The notes under the pieces: generated by a model
Told to the model about the DNA's origin: nothing
Database searches by the model: none
What the model saw: only the letters and a program-made list of their open reading frames with translations
Program-made: the position numbers and the translations under genes
Origin: Prosthecobacter debontii
GTDB taxonomy: Bacteria; Verrucomicrobiota; Verrucomicrobiia; Verrucomicrobiales; Akkermansiaceae
Direction: 5' to 3'
Assembly: GCA_945883455.1 (NCBI GenBank)
Contig: CAMCXJ010000088.1
Span: forward strand, 1-8,823
DNA: 8,823 bases
Shown here: piece by piece, positions 1-6,703 of the stretch
Numbering within the stretch: position 1 is the first letter of the stretch
Layout: each line of letters begins with the position of its first letter

Positions 1-236
1 CCCTCTTCCATCAGCCGCAGCGCAGCCACCGGCCCTGCGGGTTCATCGCCGTGAATACCAGCCGAGAGGTAAATGGGTGGCGACTCTCCTAGCCTTTCCC
101 AGGCGAGGATCGGGCCGTCCTCCGTTTCGAGAAGAAGATGCCGGGAAAATCCCCGCGCCGCGGCGGCGAGTGAAAACTCCCCCAAAAAACTAGGCAAATC
201 GGATAGATCGGTTATTACGTTTGAGCTATCGTTCAT
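1..236 (-). CDS. M14-type zinc carboxypeptidase, N-terminal part (gene runs off the left edge)
   Basis: Reading leftward from an ATG at 236 gives 78 open codons to the window edge. Residues 60-68 read GIHGDEPAG, with His62 and Glu65 in the HxxE zinc-ligand spacing of M14 metallocarboxypeptidases and the related succinylglutamate desuccinylase/aspartoacylase group. The stretch before it (PPIYLSAG) has the hydrophobic strand that normally leads into this motif. There is no signal peptide in the visible part, so the enzyme may be cytoplasmic, as in murein-peptide amidases of the MpaA type; that assignment is inference. The third zinc ligand and the catalytic Glu lie outside the window, so substrate cannot be judged. 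The start overlaps the hisD stop as ATGA, which suggests cotranscription and translational coupling. There is no obvious SD of its own. Confidence 0.8.
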   Translation of the reverse strand, partial: MNDSSNVITDLSDLPSFLGEFSLAAAARGFSRHLLLETEDGPILAWERLGESPPIYLSAGIHGDEPAGPVAALRLMEE

Positions 237-1522
237 CGTTTCAGTCGGATCGATGTGGACTTGCCGTGCGCGTCGAGACCCTCCAGCCGGGCGAACTCCT
301 CGACGACGAGCAGGGACTTCGCGACGGCCGCCTTGTCCATTTTTACGATGCTGGTGCGGCGCTGGAACTGATCGGCCCGTAGTCCGGAAAACGAGCGACC
401 CGCTCCACCGGTGGGCAGCGTATGGCTGGGCCCTGCGAGGAAATCGCCGACCGCGACGGGCGAATCCGCGCCAAGGTAGATTGCGCCCGCCGTGCGGATC
501 TGGGCGAGGGTTTCCTCCTCGTTTTCCACGACTAGGGAAAGGTGCTCGGGCGCGAAGTCGTTGGTGATGCGGATCCCCTCGGCGAGCGATTTCACGTGCA
601 GTAGAAAAGTGCCGGTTTTGAGCACTTCCTTGATAATCTTCGCGCGGCTCAGCTCCGCCGTCTGCCTCGCGATCTCCGCTTTCACTCTTTCCAATAAGGC
701 TTTCGAAGGGGTCAGGAAACCGACCACGCTGTCGCCGCCGTGCTCGGCTTGGGCGAGGAGATCGGCCGCGATGTAGGCGGCTTTCGCGCTCGCGTCGGCG
801 AGGATCAGGATCTCGCTGGGGCCGGGGAGAAGATCGATGGAAACCGCGCCTACGAGCTGCCGCTTCGCCTCAACGACGAAGCGGTTTCCCGGGCCGAAGA
901 TGCGGTCAACCGGGCGGATTGTTTTCGTACCCAGAGCCATCGCCGCGATCGCCTGCGCGCCGCCGATTTTCACCGCCTCGGTGACGCCGGCCTGTTTCAA
1001 TGCGTAGAGTAGAGCCGGGTTCACTTTTCCATCCGCGCCGCAGGGAGTCGCCGCGAAAATTTCCGGGACATCCGCCGCCTGGGCGAAGCCCGCCGTCATC
1101 AGCGCTGTGGAAACCAGCGGCGCCTTGCCGCCGGGGACGTAAACGCCGACGCGGTCGAAGGGCGTGAAGCGCTCGCCCACGGTCGCGCCTTCCGCGTTTT
1201 TTCCGGACCAATCCTTGCGCATGCTTTTCCGCGCGAAGGAATGGATGTTACGCAGGCTGCGTCGTATGGCCTCGCGGGTAGTCGGTGAAACGGCGGCTTC
1301 TGCCTCGGCGAATTCCTTTACGCTCACGAAGAGATCCTTTTTTCCAAGCTTCGCCCCGTCGAAACGGTGCGTCAATTCCACCAGCGCGTCATCGCCTTTC
1401 ATGGCAACCGCGGATATGATATCCCCCACCAAGTCGCGCACCGCATCCTCCGGTATCGCCCGGCGCCGCAAACGTTTGGTGAATGCCTCGTAGCCGGCGT
1501 CCTTGTAACTGAGAATCTTCAT
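233..1522 (-). CDS. hisD: Histidinol dehydrogenase
   Basis: Catalyses the last two steps of histidine biosynthesis, the NAD-dependent four-electron oxidation of L-histidinol to L-histidine; a cytoplasmic zinc dimer in known members. From the ATG at 1522 the protein is 429 aa, the normal family length. The family residues are present: zinc ligands Gln258 and His261 (in AQAEHGGD), Asp360 (GDFLAGPSHTLPT) and His419 (GLDAHG), and the catalytic pair Glu326-His327 (NDFAPEHLS). The last four positions match the E. coli enzyme numbering exactly, which supports this start over an in-frame TTG at 1537 that has no SD. The chosen ATG also lacks an SD but overlaps the stop of a short SD-equipped upstream ORF. 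Downstream it overlaps the M14 peptidase start. No other his gene is visible. Confidence 0.97.
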   Translation of the reverse strand: MKILSYKDAGYEAFTKRLRRRAIPEDAVRDLVGDIISAVAMKGDDALVELTHRFDGAKLGKKDLFVSVKEFAEAEAAVSPTTREAIRRSLRNIHSFARKSMRKDWSGKNAEGATVGERFTPFDRVGVYVPGGKAPLVSTALMTAGFAQAADVPEIFAATPCGADGKVNPALLYALKQAGVTEAVKIGGAQAIAAMALGTKTIRPVDRIFGPGNRFVVEAKRQLVGAVSIDLLPGPSEILILADASAKAAYIAADLLAQAEHGGDSVVGFLTPSKALLERVKAEIARQTAELSRAKIIKEVLKTGTFLLHVKSLAEGIRITNDFAPEHLSLVVENEEETLAQIRTAGAIYLGADSPVAVGDFLAGPSHTLPTGGAGRSFSGLRADQFQRRTSIVKMDKAAVAKSLLVVEEFARLEGLDAHGKSTSIRLKR

Positions 1523-1572
1523 ATTAAGGTGCCGCAAAGAAACACGAATCCGCGCCCGCCGCCAACATTCAT
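1519..1572 (-). CDS. Possible 17-codon leader ORF coupled to hisD
   Basis: An ATG at 1572 opens a short frame encoding MNVGGGRGFVFLCGTLI and stopping at TGA 1521-1519, which overlaps the hisD ATG as ATGA. A GAGGAG (ctcctc at 1578-1583 on the plus strand) lies 5 nt upstream, one of the clearest SD sequences in the window, whereas hisD itself has none. This arrangement fits translational coupling, where ribosomes ending the leader re-initiate at hisD. The peptide has no histidine codons, so a classical His-attenuation leader is not supported. A second ATG at 1568 opens a different 14-codon frame ending in TAA at 1524, also in SD range, so the exact ORF is uncertain. The frame is too short for coding statistics. 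Confidence 0.4.
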   Translation of the reverse strand: MNVGGGRGFVFLCGTLI

Positions 1573-1661
1573 TACAGCTCCTCAGATTTATCCAAAAATC
1601 TTCGGCGTTGCCGGCTCCTCACATCAGTGCAATTTTACGGCACGGAGAAAAGTATCCGCGT
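1573..1661. promoter_or_regulatory. Divergent promoter region, hisD / PSCyt gene
   Basis: This spacer must hold the promoters for the leftward hisD group and the rightward cytochrome-like operon. Rightward, TTGCCG (1608-1613) and AATTTT (1631-1636) have a 17-bp spacer, matching the sigma70 consensus in 4/6 and 3/6 positions; a GGAG at 1644-1647 lies 14 nt before the ATG at 1662, a loose spacing. Leftward, TAAAAT (complement of 1632-1637) matches the -10 consensus in 5/6 positions but has no good -35. A second GAGGAG on the minus strand (ctcctc at 1615-1620) has no nearby start codon. All calls are by eye and weak. Confidence 0.3.
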
Positions 1662-4553
1662 ATGTTCATGACATTAAAAGGTAAATTAGGATGGATCTTG
1701 GCGACAGGATTCCTCACTGCAGGAACCGCCCCTGGCGAGGTGCGATTCAATCGCGACATCCGCCCGATTTTCGCCAAGAACTGCACCGCCTGCCACGGCG
1801 GGGTGAAAGAGGCAGGCGGCATTTCCTTCATTTTCCGCGAGCGTCTGCTTGTCGAGGGCGAGTCCGGTAACATTCCCGTGGTGATAGGCAAACCCGAAAT
1901 TTCGGAAATGATCCGCCGCGTGAAAAGTAAAGATCCGGATGAGTTGATGCCGCAGCCAAAACACGGTCCGCCGCTTTCCTCCAAGGACATCGCCACCCTC
2001 GAACAATGGATCAAGGAAGGCGCGAAGTGGGAGGAACATTGGGCGTTCATGCCGCCTGTGGAGATGGAAATTTCTGGGTCGAAAAAGCAAGACTGGGTTT
2101 CCGCACCCCTCGACCGCCATGTGCTCAAAGGCATCGAATCAGCAGGTCTGGAACCTTCACCTCAAGCAGGCGCCGCAGAGTGGCTGCGCCGGGTAAGCTT
2201 CGATCTAACAGGTCTTCCGCCCGTCGTAGAGGACCTGTCCTCACTCGAAAAGGAATGGGAAACGAACGGCCATGGCGCGCGCGAACGTATAGTGGACAAG
2301 CTGCTTGCTTCCCCCTCTTACGGTGAACGCTGGGCGAGCGTCTGGCTCGATCTCGCGCGCTACGCCGACACGACCGGTTTCGAAAGGGATCCTCACCGCG
2401 ACATCTGGCCGTGGCGGGATTGGGTGATCAAGGCATTCAACGAGGACAAGCCCTACGACCAGTTCACCATCGAGCAGATGGCCGGTGACCTACTCCCCGA
2501 TGCGACGCCCGATCAGATCCTCGCGACGGCTTTCCACCGCAACACCCAGACCAACTCGGAAGGCGGCACAGACGATGAAGAATACCGCGTCGCCGCTGTC
2601 ATCGACCGCGTCTCCACCGTCTGGACGACATGGCAGGCCACGACCTTCGGCTGCGTGCAGTGCCACTCCCACCCCTACGACCCCATCGCCCACGATGAAT
2701 TCTACGAGTTCATGGCTTTCTTCAACGGCAGCGAGGACTCCGACCTCGGCAACGACTACCCGAAAATGAAAACGGCGAACGCGGAATGGGTGCAACTCGA
2801 CCGCGAAACCCGCGCCATCCGCGAGGAACTCGACGCCGCTGGCCGCGCGATCTCCGGCGTGAAATGGAACAACCTCACCGCTCCCGAATTCAAGCCTCAG
2901 CACGGCACGATGCGGATGGACGAAGCCGGCCTCATCCTCAGCGAGGGCAATCTCCACAACGGCACCACTCACACCCTCTCCGGCGCATCAGGAACATTCG
3001 ACGCGCTCCGATTGTCCATCCTCCCGAAAAGCGAAAAGCCCGCCGACTGGCCGGAAATGGGCGCGCTCGTCACCGATTTCCGCATGGAGAAAATCTCGCC
3101 CGACGGCAAGCGTACTCCCATCCCGATGGCCGAGGTGATCTCCGACCATCTCTTTGGCCCCTTCGATCCGGTCAGCGCCTTCGCGAACGCGCCGGGCGGT
3201 GAAAAGTTCAAGCGTTTCCTCAATCCCGTGGGCGGAGCATCCGGCGGTATCGGCGAGTTCCCCCGCCTCAGCGGCCCGCGCTGGTTTGTGTTGCTGCCGG
3301 AAAAACGCGTGGAGCTGGCCCCAGGAGATCGCATCGAAATTTCCCTCAAACAAGGCGGCTCGGCGAACGAATCGCAGGGCACTTTCGTGAAAAAATTCCG
3401 CATCGAGACGGCACTCGACGACCACTACGCCGCGCTGCGCACCGATCCGGAGCGCGCCGCGAAATGGGAAAAGGTTTTCTCCCACCGCGATCGTATCGCT
3501 GCGATAAAAGTTACGGAAGTGCCGGTGATGCGGGATCGCAACAAGGCCGCCAAGCGCGAGACACGGGTCTTCGCTAGGGGCAACCGGATGAACAAGGAAC
3601 ATCTGGTGAAGGCCGATGTTCCCGATCTGCTTCGCGGGAAATTCCAAGCCGCAGATGCGGACCGTCTCACGATGGCACAATGGCTCGTCAGCGCGGAGAA
3701 CCCCCTCACCGCCCGGGTAATGGTGAACCGCCTGTGGATGGAACTTTTCGGCACCGGAATCGTCGAGAGCGCCGAGGACTTCGGAACTTCCGGCACGCTG
3801 CCGAGTAACCTCGCCCTGCTCGATCACCTCGCCCTGCGTTTCCGCAACGACCACCAATGGTCTGTGAAAAAGGCGCTGCGGGAAATGGTTCTCTCCTCCA
3901 CCTACCGCCAGGCATCGAAGGCAAGTCCCGCCCTCCTCGAAAAGGATCCTAAGAACCGCCTCCTCGCCCGCGGCCCGCGCAACCGCCTTTCTGCGGAGAT
4001 GATCCGGGATCAGGCGCTCGCCGTCAGCGGATTGCTTTCTCCGAAAGTGTTTGGGGCACCCGTTTACCCGCCGCAACCACCGGGCGTTTGGAATTCCGTT
4101 TACAGCGGAGCGGCATGGAACGAATCCAAGGGCGAAGACCGCGTGCGCCGCGCGATCTACACCTACGTGAAACGCACCAGCGGCTTCCCCGGTTTTCTCA
4201 CCTTCGATGCCCCCAGCCGCGATGTTTGCTCGGCGCGGCGCATCACCAGCAACACTCCGCTCCAAGCACTCGTCACCATGAACGACCCCGCCCACATGGA
4301 GGCCGCCGCCGCTTTCGCCAAAGGCATCCGCGCCCACGGCGGCGACCTACGCGGGCAACTCGCCTTCGCCGTTCTTGCCGCCACCCAGATCCATGCGGAC
4401 GAAGCCATGCTCAGCGAACTGGAAACTCTCTACACAGATCTCGAAAAAGAACTCGTCAATGACGCAGAAGCCCGTGCGAAACTGGGCGGCGACGCCGCGA
4501 TGACCCTCACCGCGAATACAATCTTGAACATGGACGCCGCGCTGGTGCGCTAA
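1662..4553 (+). CDS. PSCyt1-DUF1549-DUF1553 cytochrome-like protein
   Basis: A 963-aa exported protein of the planctomycete/verrucomicrobial multidomain family. Order: signal peptide (about residues 1-25, hydrophobic WILATGFLTAG); PSCyt1 cytochrome c-like domain with CTACH (Cys41, Cys44, His45) after FNRDIRPIFAKN and a possible axial Met at residue 96 (DELMPQP); DUF1549 (about 150-360) with GERWASVWLDLARYADTTGF and a second CxxCH, CVQCH (Cys331-His335); a less typical middle region (about 380-600); and DUF1553 (about 640-950) with NPLTARVMVNRLWMELFG and SARRITSNTPLQALV near the end. The CxxCH motifs predict covalent haem outside the cytoplasm; the reaction is unknown for the family. The ATG at 1662 is chosen because the signal peptide follows it and a GGAG precedes it; an upstream in-frame start would add unlikely residues. 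DUF1501 follows after 13 bp. Confidence 0.93.
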   Translation: MFMTLKGKLGWILATGFLTAGTAPGEVRFNRDIRPIFAKNCTACHGGVKEAGGISFIFRERLLVEGESGNIPVVIGKPEISEMIRRVKSKDPDELMPQPKHGPPLSSKDIATLEQWIKEGAKWEEHWAFMPPVEMEISGSKKQDWVSAPLDRHVLKGIESAGLEPSPQAGAAEWLRRVSFDLTGLPPVVEDLSSLEKEWETNGHGARERIVDKLLASPSYGERWASVWLDLARYADTTGFERDPHRDIWPWRDWVIKAFNEDKPYDQFTIEQMAGDLLPDATPDQILATAFHRNTQTNSEGGTDDEEYRVAAVIDRVSTVWTTWQATTFGCVQCHSHPYDPIAHDEFYEFMAFFNGSEDSDLGNDYPKMKTANAEWVQLDRETRAIREELDAAGRAISGVKWNNLTAPEFKPQHGTMRMDEAGLILSEGNLHNGTTHTLSGASGTFDALRLSILPKSEKPADWPEMGALVTDFRMEKISPDGKRTPIPMAEVISDHLFGPFDPVSAFANAPGGEKFKRFLNPVGGASGGIGEFPRLSGPRWFVLLPEKRVELAPGDRIEISLKQGGSANESQGTFVKKFRIETALDDHYAALRTDPERAAKWEKVFSHRDRIAAIKVTEVPVMRDRNKAAKRETRVFARGNRMNKEHLVKADVPDLLRGKFQAADADRLTMAQWLVSAENPLTARVMVNRLWMELFGTGIVESAEDFGTSGTLPSNLALLDHLALRFRNDHQWSVKKALREMVLSSTYRQASKASPALLEKDPKNRLLARGPRNRLSAEMIRDQALAVSGLLSPKVFGAPVYPPQPPGVWNSVYSGAAWNESKGEDRVRRAIYTYVKRTSGFPGFLTFDAPSRDVCSARRITSNTPLQALVTMNDPAHMEAAAAFAKGIRAHGGDLRGQLAFAVLAATQIHADEAMLSELETLYTDLEKELVNDAEARAKLGGDAAMTLTANTILNMDAALVR

Positions 4554-4566
4554 CCCTAACGGAACA

Positions 4567-6054
4567 ATGACCGACCTCGAACAACAGATCCGCCACGCCT
4601 CACTGGAACAATTCACACGCAGGCATTTCCTCGCGAAATGCTCCACCGGCCTCGGCGCAATGTGGCTGGCGGGGCTCGGCCAAAACGCCTTTGGAGCGGG
4701 GGCTCCGCTCGTCAAGGACGCCGCCCGCCCGCTGATGCCCGCCCCTCCTATGCTTCCCGGAAAAGCGAAACGCGTGATCTACCTTCACATGGCCGGCGCG
4801 CCCTCGCAGCACGAGCTTTTCGACTACAAGCCGGAACTGAAAAAACTCAACGGCCAAGAATGCCCGCAAGAGTTTCTCGAAGGGAAGCAGTTCGCCTTCA
4901 TCCAAGGCATCCCGAAAATGCTCGGCCCACAGTTCGAGTTCAAGCAGCACGGCCAGAGCGGCGCGTGGATCTCCGACCGTCTACCCATGCTCTCCACGCT
5001 GGCCGACGAGCTGTGCTTCATCAAGTCGATGCACACCGACCAGTTCAACCACGGCCCGGCGCAGCTCCTGGTCCACACCGGCACCCAGAACCCCGGCGCG
5101 CCCTCCTTCGGTGCCTGGGCCACCTACGGTCTCGGTTCGGAAAATCAGAACCTGCCCGGTTTCATCGTGCTTACCTCCGGCGGAAAAAACCCCGACGCCG
5201 GCAAATCTGTCTGGGGTTCCGGTTACCTTCCCTCCGTTTACCAAGGCGTGCAGTGCCGCTCTCAGGGCGAGCCCGTCCTTTACCTCCAGAACCCTCCCGG
5301 CGTCTCTCGCGACATCCGCCGCCGCTCGCTCGACACCCTCGACCGCCTCAACCAAAGGATCGTTACTGAAACCGGCGACACGGAAACCGTCACCCGCATC
5401 GCCCAATACGAGATGGCTTACCGCATGCAGATGCACGCCACCGATGCCTTCGATCTCAAGGCCGAGGACGAGGCCACGCACACCATGTATGGCACCGAGC
5501 CGGGTAAGGAATCCTTCGCCAACAACTGCCTCCTCGCCCGCCGTCTCGCCGAGCGCGGCGTGAAGTTTATCCAGCTCTTCGACTGGGGCTGGGACTCCCA
5601 CGGCACCGATGTGAACACCTCCCTCCAAGAAGGGTTCACGAATCTCTGCACCCGCATCGACCGCCCCATCACCGCCCTCCTCACCGATCTGAAACGCCGC
5701 GGCCTCCTAGAGGAAACCCTCGTCGTTTGGGGTGGCGAATTCGGCCGCACGCCCATGCAGGAAAACCGCGGCGGCGGCAACAACCGCTTCGTCGGCCGCG
5801 ACCACAATCCCGGCGCCTTCACCGTCTGGATGGCTGGCGGCGGCGTGAAGGGCGGCACCTCCTACGGCGAAACCGATCCCATCGGCTACGAGTCGATCAA
5901 GGACAAAGTTTCCGTCCACGACCTCCACGCCACCATGCTCCACCTGTTAGGCTTCGACCACGAGAAGCTCAGCTACCCGTTCCAAGGCGTGAACCAGCGG
6001 CTCACCAACATCACGAAAATAGGAACGAAAGTCGTCAAGGGCGTGCTCGCCTGA
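4567..6054 (+). CDS. DUF1501 family protein with Tat signal
   Basis: A 495-aa protein of the DUF1501 family, which has an alkaline phosphatase/sulfatase-like fold; its substrate is not known. The N-terminus carries a twin-arginine motif, TRRHFL with Arg18-Arg19, followed by a hydrophobic stretch ending near NAFGAGA (about residue 45), so it should be exported folded, often with metal bound. Family signatures visible in order: LHMAGAPSQHELFDYKP near residue 76; SMHTDQFNHGPAQ near 154; WDSHGTDVN near 342; VVWGGEFGRTPM near 386; and VHDLHATMLHLLGF near 450. The His and Asp residues in these blocks are candidate metal ligands. It lies 13 bp after the PSCyt gene with a short GGA just before the ATG, so the two form an operon. 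Its 3' end overlaps the opposing DUF3592 gene by 20 bp. No hairpin terminator was found. Confidence 0.93.
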   Translation: MTDLEQQIRHASLEQFTRRHFLAKCSTGLGAMWLAGLGQNAFGAGAPLVKDAARPLMPAPPMLPGKAKRVIYLHMAGAPSQHELFDYKPELKKLNGQECPQEFLEGKQFAFIQGIPKMLGPQFEFKQHGQSGAWISDRLPMLSTLADELCFIKSMHTDQFNHGPAQLLVHTGTQNPGAPSFGAWATYGLGSENQNLPGFIVLTSGGKNPDAGKSVWGSGYLPSVYQGVQCRSQGEPVLYLQNPPGVSRDIRRRSLDTLDRLNQRIVTETGDTETVTRIAQYEMAYRMQMHATDAFDLKAEDEATHTMYGTEPGKESFANNCLLARRLAERGVKFIQLFDWGWDSHGTDVNTSLQEGFTNLCTRIDRPITALLTDLKRRGLLEETLVVWGGEFGRTPMQENRGGGNNRFVGRDHNPGAFTVWMAGGGVKGGTSYGETDPIGYESIKDKVSVHDLHATMLHLLGFDHEKLSYPFQGVNQRLTNITKIGTKVVKGVLA

Positions 6055-6517
6055 AGATCGCTCGCACCGAGATCCCCAGCCCGCCGACTACGAACAGCAG
6101 CGGGAACCAGATCGAGTAGCCCGCCGCCTTGGTGTCCGGCTTGAGCACCGCGAAATCCGGTTGAGCTGGGTTTACAAAGGCCATCGTCTTCAAGCCCTCG
6201 GGAAAATTCTCGAGTTGTCTCTCCGCCCGCGCCCGTTCCTTCGCCCAGGGATTTCCCCGCGCAACGATACGCTCGCCGGTTTTCGCCTCGCCCTTCCACT
6301 CGTATCCGTAGAGCAATTTCACGCGGTATTCCTTCGCCGAGTATTCGTCATGCTTCCGCTCCTCGATCTCCGAGGAAAGGATCACCGCCTCCACCTGCGG
6401 CCACGCATGCATCGCGCTCGCCCGCTGGTAGCTATCCCACATTAGCGCCGTGAAGAGCGCGCCGATCCCCGCAGTGATAAAGCCAAAGATTACGAGGAAC
6501 ACGGTGGAAGTTTTCAT
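6035..6517 (-). CDS. DUF3592 membrane protein
   Basis: A 160-aa protein with a TM helix at about residues 5-26 (VFLVIFGFITAGIGALF), a soluble middle part and a second TM helix at about 131-154 (AAGYSIWFPLLFVVGGLGIS). The middle fits DUF3592: WPQVEAVILSSEIEER, then YRVKLLYGYEWKGE, then MAFVNPAQPDFAVLKP, the usual closing 'xxNPxxPxxAxL' element. The function of the family is not established. The ATG at 6517 puts the first helix directly at the N-terminus; a TTG at 6586 would add 23 residues with no family resemblance and is rejected. No SD is visible. A terminator at 6635-6669 separates it from the LysM gene upstream, so it probably has its own promoter in 6518-6634. It ends inside the last codons of the DUF1501 gene. 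Confidence 0.82.
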   Translation of the reverse strand: MKTSTVFLVIFGFITAGIGALFTALMWDSYQRASAMHAWPQVEAVILSSEIEERKHDEYSAKEYRVKLLYGYEWKGEAKTGERIVARGNPWAKERARAERQLENFPEGLKTMAFVNPAQPDFAVLKPDTKAAGYSIWFPLLFVVGGLGISVRAIFRRARP

Positions 6518-6634
6518 CGGAGAAAGGGAAACAATAGGTCTATGCCACAAAATGCAAACCCAGCGCGGATTTATCGCACACCCCAAATTCGCACGGTCGG
6601 AAGTTCACGCTGGGCTTGCGGTTGGGAAACGCGA
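6518..6634 (-). promoter_or_regulatory. Upstream region of the DUF3592 gene
   Basis: This spacer lies between the LysM terminator and the DUF3592 ATG and should hold that gene's promoter. Reading leftward, TTTGCA then TATTGT with a 16-bp spacer is the best pair I see by eye, about 20 bp before the start codon, but both hexamers are poor. No SD or clear operator is visible. Confidence 0.2.
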
Positions 6635-6669
6635 AAAATCCACCGGCTTAGAAGCTGCCGGTGGATTTT
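6635..6669 (-). terminator. Rho-independent terminator behind the LysM gene
   Basis: A perfect 13-bp inverted repeat, AAAATCCACCGGC (6635-6647) and GCCGGTGGATTTT (6657-6669), surrounds a 9-nt loop. In the leftward transcript the GC-rich stem is followed by a run of five U, and the hairpin begins 34 nt after the LysM stop codon. The A/T tails are symmetrical, so it could also stop rightward transcripts coming through the DUF3592 region. Confidence 0.85.
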
Positions 6670-6703
6670 CTGATGGTTGCCTGAGGAGCCGCCGGCTGCA
6701 CGC

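Noticed and set aside
1519..1572. Histidine attenuator leader for hisD.
   Set aside because: The leader peptide contains no His codons, and I saw no terminator-antiterminator hairpin pair between 1523 and 1661.
2988..4337. Long open frame of 449 codons on the minus strand opposite the PSCyt gene.
   Set aside because: It lies wholly within the convincing DUF1549/DUF1553 coding region, shows no recognisable domain, and is rich in Gly, Ala, Arg and Glu as expected for an antisense shadow in GC-rich DNA.
4625..4660. Lipoprotein signal in the DUF1501 protein because of Cys25.
   Set aside because: The Cys sits at the start of the hydrophobic segment straight after the Arg pair, without a lipobox; the pattern is that of a Tat signal.
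4981..5628. Open minus-strand frame of 215 codons opposite the DUF1501 gene.
   Set aside because: It is antisense to a well-supported gene, with low-complexity composition (repeated VG, GV, EG) and no family resemblance.
6035..6120. Terminator at the end of the PSCyt/DUF1501 operon.
   Set aside because: No stem of useful length followed by a T run was found on the plus strand in the bases after 6054.
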